Position numbers and translations under genes: made by a program
The notes under the pieces: generated by a model
What the model saw: only the letters and a program-made list of their open reading frames with translations
Told to the model about the DNA's origin: nothing
The model's database searches: none
Shown here: positions 11,791 through 23,800 of the stretch, in pieces
How the letters are laid out: every line of letters starts with the position of its first letter
Position numbering within the stretch: the first letter of the stretch is position 1
Assembly: GCA_013398275.1 (NCBI GenBank)
Contig: VZSE01012476.1
Location: forward strand, 1-64,000
Length of the DNA stretch: 64,000 nucleotides
Direction of reading: 5' to 3'
From: Promerops cafer
Lineage: Eukaryota > Chordata > Aves > Passeriformes > Nectariniidae

Positions 11791-14639
11791 CAAGGTGGCT
11801 TTTGTTTTCCCTGCCAGGCCATGAGGGCACTTGCACATCCTTGAGGGTAGGCTGACAGTCTTGTTGTGAGTGCAGGACCCAAAGGAGAAAATCAGAGCTC
11901 CCTGGGGTTACATTCCTTCCCCTGTTCGCTCCTCCAAGGTTTCCTGCAATCTGTAACCAAACCACAAAGAGACTGCTGATGCTCTTTTGAAACAGCCACA
12001 AGTTCCTCCCACATTTAGAAACGCTGATGCACTTTGGATTTGGCAAGAAAATATTTTTTTTTTTCTGCAGGTGGCAAACAAACCTGGCTGATCTCAATCC
12101 AGGTGTTTGGCTGAAATCAGTACCCGTTGTAACTGCACTAAGCAGCTCACTAGCTGAGGTATGCATTTCCAAAAGAGCATGTGATGGGTTACTCAGGACA
12201 GCTGCCCTTGGCACATCATGCTGCAGCAGGGCTGATGGCCAACCCGCAGCATGAGATGGGTGGCACTGACATGTCCCCATCACTGCTCCATCACTGCCCC
12301 ATCACTGCCTGGGCTGCAGGTCTGCAAACCCACTTCCTTCCGTGGGAACCGGTTGCTAAAGCAGGACTAACTCCCTCAGCTACTCCGTCCTGAGGAACTG
12401 CTAACTTTGTATCTGACACTGCCTGCAGGCTTCATCCTGGAATGAGTAACCCTGCAAGAGGAAGGCAATCCCTTCTTGGGGCTGCAGGAAATAGGGTGCA
12501 GGACTCCACAGTGAAACACGTCGCCATATGCTCGCTGTGGTCATTAAAGGAAAGGAAAACAAATCCCAGTAACTCTTTATAAAGAAACACATGAGGAAAG
12601 GACTGCCCTTTTAAAGCCCTCTGTTTATGAAGTTTTCCACAGTAGTATGAAAGTTAAAATGTAAACCTGTTGCATTGATGTCAATACAGAAAAAGCAAAG
12701 TCAGTACCATACGTACTGAGTACACTCTGTCCCATTCCCAAGGACACAGCTGCTCAGTCAAGGGATATCTTTTGTGAAAATGATCCCACAGTAAGAGGAA
12801 AAATGAGCATGTAAACTAAGATCTTGTGAAAATACGGCTTCTGAAGCTCTGTGTTATTAATATTAAACCAATTTGAATGATGAACTTACACCTACAAGAG
12901 TTCCTTAGTTGACATAGGTTTAGGTTTGTGAAATGTAAACAGTTTCTTAAAAAAAAAAAAATAAATAAAATCTTCAGATCCACATATTTTTGCTGGGTTC
13001 TGCAAAGTCCTGTGCTGACATCAAGTGGTGACATATTTTCCGTGCCAAAGGGAGCCAGACTAGCTGTGCTGTGTATGCATGGGATGATATTCACTATCAC
13101 GAGAGGTCAAGGGAAGTAGTCCCAGGCCACTGGGGAACTACAGCAGCATCCTCACTGGCAGGTGCTCCCGTGGGGATGGACAGTGTGGAAAAGCAACACA
13201 GCCCCTGCCATGCAAGGCAAGGGGGGTGAGGTAAGACTCCTGGGCACAGGAGGTGCTGTCTGAGCCTCCAGCACCCACCAAATGTGACCACTGGCAACAG
13301 CTCTCCCTTTCCTAGCCAAGAAAGCTCTGGCTGGGAGAGGTACAGTGGGGCTTGGTGGCCTCAGGGGACTGAGGAGAGCATGGAGAACTCATTTACTAAG
13401 GAAAGCTGGACACACAGTTAACCAGAGGATGGGAGGCTGTATTAATTAGTTCTGCAGAAATATCAAGGAGGGCAAAACAAATATGTAAGGTCATGACCTG
13501 GCTGTGAATAAAATTAAGCTTGGTATTAGCAGGGTTTTAACTCCAAGTGAACTTCTGGAACAACAGCCTGCTGGAAACTGCAGGAAAACCCTCCCACAAT
13601 GGAGCTTTGAAGTGCAGGTTGATTATTTGCTGCAGGTATTGGGGCCTGTGATGTGAGCTGTAACCTCAGCCCTGGGATGGTAGGGCCTGGCCTTGGTGAG
13701 GGATGTGATTTGTTTCCCTCATTGGCCCCAATACTCACTGAAGCTTGTTTTCAAAGGTGTAATTGGTGGAAAGTGAAGTTGTATTTGTGGATGTTCAAGT
13801 CAATCATACTTTTTTAAAAGAACTGCATACTGAAATAATAGCTGGGGATTTATGATATGAAAACACAGAATGGTCTCAGTTCGTAACTCAGATTAAATAA
13901 AAAAACACGCTTCCTCTAACTGGTTGTTGCTCTGGGTGTAGAAATGGTTTCCTGCTCTTCCCAGGAGCCAGCCTATTCTGGGAACCCTGCAGCAACACTG
14001 CCATTGCATGCCAATGGGTTTATCCTTCCTCTTGTCCAGGGCTGGGAAGCAGGGTCACCCTGTCCACAGGGTGCATTGCTCAGCAGCTCAGGGAGTGTTT
14101 CTGTCCTCTCCATACCTACACCTCCTTTCATGGACTCCATCTGGCTGTGCATCTCTGTGTGACTGGAATCCTGATATCAGGAAAGGTTTTCCATGCTCTC
14201 CTTCATGGCTGGGCATTAAAAACCTAAGAGTGAAAAAGAAAAATGCCGTATCCATTCAGATGCATCCCTAGGGGGAAAATCATGTTTGTGGGCTTGGTTG
14301 CTCCAAAAGCTGGTGGGATTTGCCCATTGCAGCTAAGCCTTGGTAAATGTTTTGTGGGGACAACGTACAAAAGGGCCACGTCATGTAATTGGTGCCTGAG
14401 GTCATTGTCCAGCCTGTGCTTTGATATGGTACAAAGAAATGTTCGTGCTGTTCATCTCCACCCCTGCTGTGTACAGTGAGTTCTGGGGCACGGGAGGAGC
14501 ATCCAAATGTTGAAGCAGCTCTCAGTGGCACTGGCAAAGGGCCCCACAGTCAACCAGGGCACAGAGAGAAGGGGCACTGTTGCACTGCTGAGCTGGGCGT
14601 TGATTTTTTTGGTTTTGTTTGGGTTTGTTTTTTTGGGTT
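11791..14639. other. Intergenic sequence upstream of PROZ
   Basis: No gene recognised. The long minus-strand open frame at 11714-12283 runs into the CR1 fragment and looks like chance. A T/G-rich run (about 14600-14650, tttttggttttgtttgggtt) sits just before the PROZ promoter block. Confidence 0.4.
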
Positions 14640-14797
14640 TTTTTCCCCCATGTGTTGACATTGCAGCCAGGATTTGCCCTTAGAGGTTTTGTTTTCTCAT
14701 GAGCAGCTGGACTTTAAACTTCAGCGTCTCTCCTGTAGCCATTTCCCACAAGAGCTGCAGGAATGCAGGCAGGCACCATTAGGCTCAGAGGGTAACA
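14640..14797 (+). promoter_or_regulatory. PROZ: PROZ proximal promoter / 5' UTR region
   Basis: This is the sequence directly upstream of the PROZ start codon. It shares the block 'agaggttttgttttctcatg' and its surroundings with 2521-2674. No TATA box is seen. PROZ is a liver-expressed gene in mammals, but I cannot assign specific factor sites. Conservation between two duplicated copies is the only in-window hint of functional bases. The transcription start is not determined. Confidence 0.5.
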
Positions 14798-14864
14798 ATG
14801 GCAAGGTGCTCTTGGATAATATTCTTCCTTCTCTCTGCCCTTTTCCTTCAGACAGAGCAGGCAG
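14798..14864 (+). CDS. PROZ: PROZ coding exon 1 (signal peptide)
   Basis: The start ATG sits in the context aacaATGg. It is followed by MARCSWIIFFLLSALF, a short positive start and a hydrophobic core, then LQTEQA. The donor is cag|gtatgg and the end is phase 1. This joins in frame to the Gla exon to give ...EQA-VFISADD, the exon 1/2 junction typical of this family. Confidence 0.88.
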
Positions 14865-17800
14865 GTATGGCTTTCGTTTTGTTGCACCTTTAATTCTGAT
14901 TTGTGCTGCTGCTTTTCTAAAAACACCAGTAATTTTGTACCTTGTATAATGTTTACTTTGTAGCACAGAGTGAAATCAATGAAAACAGTCAGTTCCTTAT
15001 TTTCTTTAAATTTCTGCTGTTTATTTCATTCAGCTAAGTGAAAACTGCTGTAGCCTAATGGGGCAATGTAGTTTTGAAGTACCATCATTTATGCCAGGGT
15101 AATATTTTGTCTTTCCTTACAATTTTCAGAGTGTCCCAGATATTAAAGAGAATTTTGTTTTATATTTCTATTTGCTGCTGAAGTAAAAATGAGAGAGTCC
15201 TATGAAAGAGGCCAATATGCATGCTTGTTATAGCTTGAAGAAATTTATGTTTCTGTATTAATCCTCCACGGTTTGCCAAAAATAAGGAGGAGCCAGGCAA
15301 GGAAGAAATAGATGGTGATCTCTTAAGAAAGTCAAAACACCCTGCAGCAGAAGTTCACTGCCAGCTGTGCTGGAAGTGGCAGAACCACTGCATGGCAGAA
15401 ATATGTGCTGGGGGTCAGACAACATTTAAAATGCAGAACAGAGTCATGAAGCTTTTCTTTTTTTAATATCATGTGCAAGTCAGTTGCTTATGGGATATCC
15501 TTCAAAAAGATAACTAAATATCTGTACACAGTTTCAGAATAATTTTGCTATTGCTCTCACTTTTTCCAGCCCTATGATTACTGATTACTTCAACCAGCAG
15601 TGCTGGGTCCCCAAACACTGTATAAAAGAGAAAAAAAAAAAAAAACACCTGAATATTCCCTGCCCCAACACATTTACTTTCCAAGCACAGAAGAACTGAC
15701 ACACACATGCTGACACACACAGTCACACATTGCTCCATGTGGAAGATGAGGCTCTAGGGTGGCACCAGCTGGCAGGCAGTTTTTGATGGAGGTATCATTT
15801 GCAAAGATGAGTTTTAAGATCTGTTAACTGGTCCCTCCTCCTCTTTACTCAAACCTGAAAGATCATAGTGTTTTCCACATAAACAGTGGTATGGGATATA
15901 GCCCTCTTAACTATGAGCATTGCTGAGGGGTAGTTTTTATTTACTTTCCTTAAGAGCGAATTGATTGAGAACTCAGCCATGTCATGGCTTTGCTTCTCAA
16001 AAAAAAATTTGCTATCAACTAAGACTGAAGAGCATCAGTTTGGATCCACCATCATAACTTAATACAACTAATATTCACTTCTACCAATGCGTCTGAAACC
16101 CCTATGCAGTCTCACAAAATAGCCTCTGCCTTTCATAATAATGTTTTCCCCCCTTCCCTGGCTGTGCCACCACACTCTGCTCTGTGTCTCCTGCAGTAAA
16201 ATAATGTGCCAGAAAAGGCTTCAAACTCCCCCTGCTTGGGAGCAAGTCAGGCATTGCCCAGAAGTAAAAAGTCACAACTCCTCAGCTGAATTTGGGCTAA
16301 GACAGTAGAGCTCTTTAAGTATGTAAGTTTTATGTAGCTGAAACCCCAAATCAATCAAAATTATATATCTTTAAAAAGAAGGTAAAAGTATATAAGGAAA
16401 TTAATCTAAGTACTTACATTAGTGTTTTGTCATACAATGTTCCAGTATTTATATCAGCTGATGATGCAAACAGTGTTATCAAGAGACAGAGACGGGCCAG
16501 TTCCCTACTTCTGGAGGAGGTCCTTCAAGGCAGCTTGGAAAGAGAATGCTTAGAAGAGAGATGTACACATGAAGAAGCAAGAGAAGTATTTGAAGATGAT
16601 GAAATGCTCGTAAGTATTTTGTTTCCCTACATGCACAATAAAAACTGCTGCCAAGATCCTTTACTTGTGAAACACAAGACTGCTTCATTTGTTTGGGTTT
16701 CTCTCCATGTGAAATCCTTGCATTTGCCATCTCAGCAGGTAGCAAGCAGGTGTCTTCCATGGTCAAAATGGAAACGAGAAGGTCAGCTCTGATATTTTTC
16801 AAGTCCTCTCCTGAAAATGATGTGTCATGTTCCTTATATTAATAAATCATGTGGCTGTTGTCCCATCCTGACCACACACACAAATACAGCTTCAGCATCT
16901 CTTAGGGAGCAGGAAGGGCAAAGGGGTGTTGGTCAGCAGAAGAGCACCTGGAGGGTGGCACAGCCAGCACAAAGGAATTGCAGCCAGTAAATTGGCTTCA
17001 TCAGGGCTCTCTACAAATGCATGCAGCATGGGGAATAAATGAGAGGAGTTGGAGTTGTGTGGGGCCCTGGAACAGGTTGTCCAGAGAAGCTGTGGATACC
17101 CCATCCCTGGACGTGTTCAAGGCCAGGCTGGATGGGCCTTTGAGCAACCTGGTCTAGTGGAAGGTGTCCCTGACCACAGCAGGAGATTGGAACTAGATGA
17201 TTTTTAAGGTCCCTTCCAACCCAAACCATTCTGTGATTTTATGATTGGGACAGAGGGAATCAATGCACCAGCAAGTAGTGGGACCTATAGAAAGAGGCTC
17301 ATTTGGTGAGTAGCTGCAAATTCCTTTGCGCCAGGGGCTCTCCAGACATACACAGATGGATGCTGTGCTCTTAAACAGGAATGTGGAGTTTTGTTTGCAG
17401 GGAAAGCAGAGCAAACAGCTGTAGGGCTGCCCATGGGCTGCCGTGGTGCTTTGGGGAAGGCAGGGGTGGCCAGAGGTGTCGCCGTGGGGAAAGCAGCTTC
17501 GGGGGCAGCTGCAGTTCCCAGGGAGATGCAGGGCACATGGTGGTGGTGACCAGCGGTGGTGCCCCGCGGGTCTGCCCTGTGTGACCGCTCTGCCGCCAGC
17601 AGCACCTGCCGCGGGCCAGGTGGGATGGGACAGGATGTGGTCACTTCCCAGGCTGCTGCACACCAGAGAGACAATGGCCAGCCAGTTCTTTCAGGAAGCT
17701 GCATTGCTAAAGGATCCAGCTGTGGCCTGTGAAGTGTTTCTTTTCCTGTACAGCTTCTTAAGAAACGATAAAGTAAGCAGTAGGCAAAGCCCCTCCCTTC

Positions 17801-20800
17801 TCATGCGTATTTTGCTAGCAGGTCAGAAATTATAGTTGTGCAACTTTGTAAACGTTAAACCATTGTGTATATATTCTCTCCTAACATGCTCTTTGGTTTA
17901 GCAAAATATTTATGACATATTACATTACTTGAGAATTAAAATCTAATTTCCCTTTTTTTTTTCCACCCAGAAAATGTTTTGGGATATCTACTATGGTAAG
18001 CTGGCCTCTTGATTTCTCTCCTTCAGAGTACTGTCACATTATGAACACTATGATTCAGTCTAATACTGGTTTTCTAAGAGTTTATTCTATGAGAAGCAAT
18101 CAGTCTCTATTTGTCATGCCTGTAGTAAAGCAGAAGGAAAATTCTTGATATGAAATGATTTTTTAAAAGTATTAACAGGAAAAACCATTTAAAGCTGCAA
18201 AAACAATAAAAGTTGAAGGTGAGTAAAGGTTATCATAGTAAATAGGCTACTTCTTTTCCTGAATCTGAAACAGCCTGGGATATGAGAAGGACTTTTTGCT
18301 GATACAATAGAGCAGCACAGTTTTACCAGCAAAATCTCTCCAAATACAGAATTAGCACTTAAACCTGAGCAAGATAAATAGACATTAAAAGCTACTGAGT
18401 TGTCTAAAAACTCTGCACACTGGGATTGCATCATTCCCTGTCAGGTGCCAAAGCAAGAAACAAATCTCTAGAAGCTGAGGGCCTGATGTAACTAAATGCC
18501 ACCTGAACAAGAAGCCTGTAGCACCAGCTTGTGGTGATTATGCCCTATTCCCTCCCTTTTTTCTGTATGCTTAATCCCAAGTTTTTCTCTTGTTTTTAAC
18601 TTAGCTATTATTAAATTCTAATCTTAGGTTTAAAGAGTGGATAAGGAGGTGGCAAAACCAGCAGTCAGTAATAATTTTCTGCACAAGCCACTAAATCACT
18701 GAGTCCTGGGAACCATTGCATAGAAGAATCCCATCAGTGCTATAAAGGTTATGAGGAATGATGCTAAATATTTGGCATTTTATTACTTCTGTGAGGGTGG
18801 GATTAATTTCTAATTTGAGTCACTGGATATTTGTACTAAGCATGTCATGCAGGCTTCCTCTCTGGCCTAGGATGAGAGAAGGGCAACCAGTTCAGAATGG
18901 TCCCTCCGAACAAGCTTAGCCACAATCAGGACACATTACTGACTTCAGCCTCAGGGGTGGCCTTCTTGCTGTAATTAAAAGCCATATGTTGTCTTCTTCC
19001 TAAAGAACAGCAGTGTGTGTTTCCTTCTCTGTGATGTCTTCTCTAACATTTTGAAGAGTGTTGCCTTTGATAAGTGGCTTATCTTTCCTCCTCACTAAAC
19101 AAACATATTTTTCCATCCTGTCTTCCAATAATCTCATTTTCTAGACCATGTTGCTTTCCCCTGAAAGTCCAGGGTGCAGTGGCTAGATCTGCATTGTGAA
19201 TAAAAGAGGGTTGGGCAGAAAGGCTGAACATCCACCTAACTGCTGGGTCACCCACCAGCTCTGTTTTGCACTGCTCCACCTTTGTCCATTCAAGTCAAAA
19301 CTGATGTAGTGGCATCTTGCTGAATGTCTGCTGTCAGGGCACTTTGCCTGAGGTCACACTTCTCCCCAACCCTCTTTTATCAACAGTATAAACTTAGCCA
19401 TTGACAATTTCTCTTTAAACCTCACTTTCCAAAAGTTTTGTGCACGCCTTACAGCAGTCTGCTCACTTAATAACAATGTCATTGGAGACATTTCTATTCT
19501 ATGATGTTCACTGATTCCCCCTAGGTCCCTTATCCTATAAAATTATTAGATTTAAATGGTTTGAATTATTTGATCTTGAAAAATGAATGTTGGTTTTTAC
19601 TTACCACCATTTTATATTGCTGGGTGCTTACAGTTTAATCACAGCTTGCCAGTAACAGAAATCAGGCCAATTTCTCTATATTTCCTTGAATCTTCTCTTT
19701 CCTGTTTTAATAAAGCTAGGCGCTGGATTTATTTTCTTCTCAGCATGGATTTCAGAGGCTTGAATCCATCTAACTGCTTCAGGCTGCAGGGGTAACCCCT
19801 CCCTAGCTCCAGCTCCTCAATTCTGCCTGCTCAGCTGTGTAGGTGAGATACCCCTAATTCACCCAAAAACCCTCCCTGGAGGCCTACATTGTGCTTGGAG
19901 ATGCTGGTGGCATCTGACTGCAGATGGGTTGAAGGTGGTAAGTCTTTCAGCCAGTATTTTAGTACATCTAGCACTCAAAGACGTGTGCCCATAGCCTAAG
20001 CAGATGATGATTGGTGGTTTTTTCCCAGTAGCTGGCAGAGTTTACACTTTTGCATCCCCAAAATCAGCCAGAGCAGCTTGCTGACTGAGTTAACCTCTCT
20101 GAGAAAGTGTTAATTTTTAGAAAGGTTGGACAGCATGTCCCAGGTTAGGCTCTTCTGGCTTGCTTACTGATAGCTTATATCTATAATAAGTAGTTGTTAC
20201 TTGGATAGCATTTTCAAACTGCTTAGGAGTCATTCCTGTGGGCAGCTCTGCCTGGTACTTCACTCACAATGTTCAGTTCTTCAGAAAGAGTAAGCTTGCT
20301 AGTGTCTGAGCTTCTGCATGATAATTGTGCAGATATATAAAAGTTATATTTCCTCCTATTTTGATGTTGCTTGCTTTACACTTGCTCTGTAATTTCAATG
20401 CCAGCTTTTTCTATTCAGTGCATATCAATCTAACATGGGAGACCTAAAACACCAGTCTTATATTACATTTGTAAAAAAGCAGGAACTGTAACTCAGTCCT
20501 TTTCCCTGAATCAGAGCATCCATCCTCCAGAAGGGAGCTCTGCCTCTGGGCAGCTCCCAGCCTCTCTAACAGGGACTGCAAGAGTGCCTCTGGAAGCAGA
20601 TTTGAGCTAAAATTACCCCTGAGGAGCTGTTCAGTGACACTTAGCCCATTCCCTTCCAAACTGCTCTCACAACACTTCTCTGAACAGCTCACGTGCCGGG
20701 ATGGGGGCTGTGTAATTGGGATCAGTGGTGGTGGTGACTCCTCCTTCTCCATTTCTTCAGGTGGCAGGAGGTGCTCCTCAAGCCCCTGCCAGCACAACGG

Positions 20801-23800
20801 TGTGTGTGAGGACAGCATCCGTAGCTACACCTGCACCTGTGCTGAGGGCTACGAGGGAGAGAACTGTGCTTTTGGTAAGGCATTGCCCCCCTTCTGAGGA
20901 GTCCCATCTCGTTTTGTCACAGGGTGTCCCCGTGAAACCATGCGCAGCTCTCCCATGGCGCTGCTTACCATGGTTTTGGGTAAAACACACAGTTCTGGGC
21001 AGAGCAGGGGTGACGTATCCTGCCTGGCTACAAAACATTATGGCATCCTGAGGTTCTGCAGGCTGTCCCTGTGCCCTGAGCCTCCCTTCTCCAGGGATGC
21101 AGCAAAAGAGCTGAAACCAAAACACCTCACGGTGGTTTCACTTGCCCTCACATGGACAGTGCTAACTACTCCAAAGCCAGCCCTGCCACTGCCACCTGCG
21201 CTGCCTGGCTCCTTGTCCTGCTGGGGTCCCAGGTGTGTGGCCTGAAGAACCAAGGCTGCAGTGCCAGGGTGGCTTCCCAGGCACCCTGGTGCCTCTGAGG
21301 CCACACACACCCACAAGACAGTCCCTCAGGACAAACTGTTTCCAGTGGAAGTGAAAAGCATAAAGTAAAACAGATGCGTTCTGGCACAGGAAAACCCTGG
21401 GCCAGATACTACATTTTTATATCTGCCAGGTTCTACTTTCCAGCCCTGACATCAGTATTTCTGCTGGCTCAGAGGTCCCCTGGGGTGGGAGACGCCCTGG
21501 CTGCAGCAAGGCAGGGTCGTTTTCTGTATAAGGGGTGTGACTGTGACCAGCTTCTGGGGGAGCACAGAAAGTGACATAGCTTGGACCAGTGCTGAGAACT
21601 AGATCATCTCAGCATGAGCCTTGGGCAGCCATGTTATACAAGATTTTTTTCTACCTATGAACTAGATCAAATAGCAGTTGCTTTGTGCTAAAAATTTAAG
21701 TGTTTGCTTAGCTATGGAAAGTTGAGCATGTTTCAAAGTTCATATTCCCCTTTTTCTTTTTTCTTATCTTTGGTAGCTGATAATTTAAACAAGCGTGCAA
21801 AATGAGAGCTATGGGTTTTTCTCAAAACCAGAAACCTTAGCTGCCTTCTTCCTCTAGCAATACTTGCCTTCATAACACGTGCAACAGTTCTCCTTGCTGC
21901 AGATACTTGGTGTTTTGTTTAAAAACCCATGGCACCCTTTCCCAGAACTCAGAGGTGCAGTGTCTGGTGCAGGGAGGGGCAGGGGGGAGCAGAGTTTGCA
22001 ATGAGTCTGTGAATGCTGCAGAGACTCAGCTGTCTCCAATTTCTGTTTAACAAAGGGAAAAATCCCAGTGGTAAATACTACCAAGCCAGAGTCCCAACCC
22101 ACATCCACACAAAGTGAATAAAAAATAAAACATAGAGGACTCAAGCGATGAAAGAATATTCCATGTTTTTCCTCTGCTTGTTCTGTTTAGCTAAAAATGA
22201 ATGTCACCACCAAGCAAACGTAGGATGTGACCACTTCTGCTACCCAGGAAGTAATTCCTACCGCTGCTCCTGTGCTGATGGCTATGAGCTTGGGAAGGAT
22301 AAAAAACAGTGCATTGCATTAGGTAGGTGTGAGCATGGACATAAAGGGGGGGCTCAGGGCTGGGGTGGGCAGGCTACCATAAAACAGATGTGATCAGCTT
22401 GCTTTGAGCCCAAAGCAATATTACTGGGTAGAAAAAGGAACCACCACCTAAGATGCCAAAGTAATGGTAAAAGAAGGGCTATTTGACCAGAACATTTAAA
22501 TGTGAATCAGCAGAGAGGACTTGCACCACCCTATATATCACTCACTGGACCAGGTTTTCCACTCCTGTGTTTGGTATGGAGTAATTCTGCTGAACACGTC
22601 TTTGCTTGGGAATGAGATTCAGTTGATTCCCATCAGGTGACCAATGGTCTAATAAATGAAGGGAAACATTTGCTGCCATATTAATTAGCTTGAAACAGTA
22701 GCCCTTTTTAGTTCTTCAGTCTCATATTAGGTATCTCATTCCACTTCATCCCCTTAAAAAGTAGGTCTACTAAAAACACAAAGTATATTTAGACCTGTGT
22801 CTGTACTAGCACAAGTGGGGCAGCCAAATCGGAGTTCAGCTGTAGAGCCACGCTTTTGGTGGTGAAAGACTGATGTCCACACTCAGTGCACACCTCAGGT
22901 GGGCTTTACATCAAAATAGCTCAGTTCTGTCCTGTGGACTAAGCACCAGTCAGCTGTGAGAGCATGTCATGTGTGCACCTGGAAGGTGTCCTGTGGTTTA
23001 GCTTCACCTGAACAGAATCCAGTGTGTATGACCCAAACCAAAACCAAGTAGAAGTGTGACAAATGCAGATAACCAGGTGATCCAATTGAAAAGCATCTGT
23101 GTTGCTTGAACCAGATGAGAAAGGCACACACATCCCTAGAGTGACAGCTGTAACAAGGAAAAGCCAGGATTTACCTTGTCCAGACTGGGCCACAGCAATC
23201 AGGTATTTGACACAATTTGAATACAGGATACAAAGATGAAAAAGCAAGATGTGCCAATGGCTGACTGGAGAGGAAGCTTCATTTCATTAATGAAAATGAA
23301 GGGAAACCTGGTCACTAGAAGCCTAACACAGTGACCCCAAATGTTCAACCCATTGCTAAACTATTATGACTACAATTGCCAAACAAATTATTCCAATTTT
23401 CACCAGCTGAGAATTGTCATTCTCCTTTTCCTTTGCGCAAAAGCAAAACCCCGAAGTCTAGGGGGAACAGTAAGGCATTTGCAGGTATTAGCTACCTTGA
23501 AATTATACAGCTACCTTGAAATTATACAACATGAAGTTTTGATTTTTTTTTTAAATTCATTTATTAGATGCATGTGCATGTGGCAGACTTCAAGACAGTG
23601 ATAACCTTATAAGTGAAACCAGGAAGAAAAGTGATGAGCGATTTCCTTGGCAGGTATTCCTAGCAATTCATGAAACCCATCACTTACTCTCACATGGATA
23701 GTGCTATCTATTGTCTTTTTGCATTTTCTTAGGTACTGCTGCTAACCTCAGAAGGGAAAGGCTTCTGTGGAGGAGTGTTGCTAAAAAGTAACTTCGTGTT

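Noticed and set aside
11714..12283. 189-codon open frame on the minus strand
   Set aside because: It runs into a CR1 fragment, has no splice-site or family support and low-complexity composition. It is a chance open frame.
17193..17704. Overlapping open frames of 130-156 codons in PROZ intron 2
   Set aside because: They come from a CR1 tail and the GC-rich stretch beside it. No splice phase fits PROZ and residues are low complexity.
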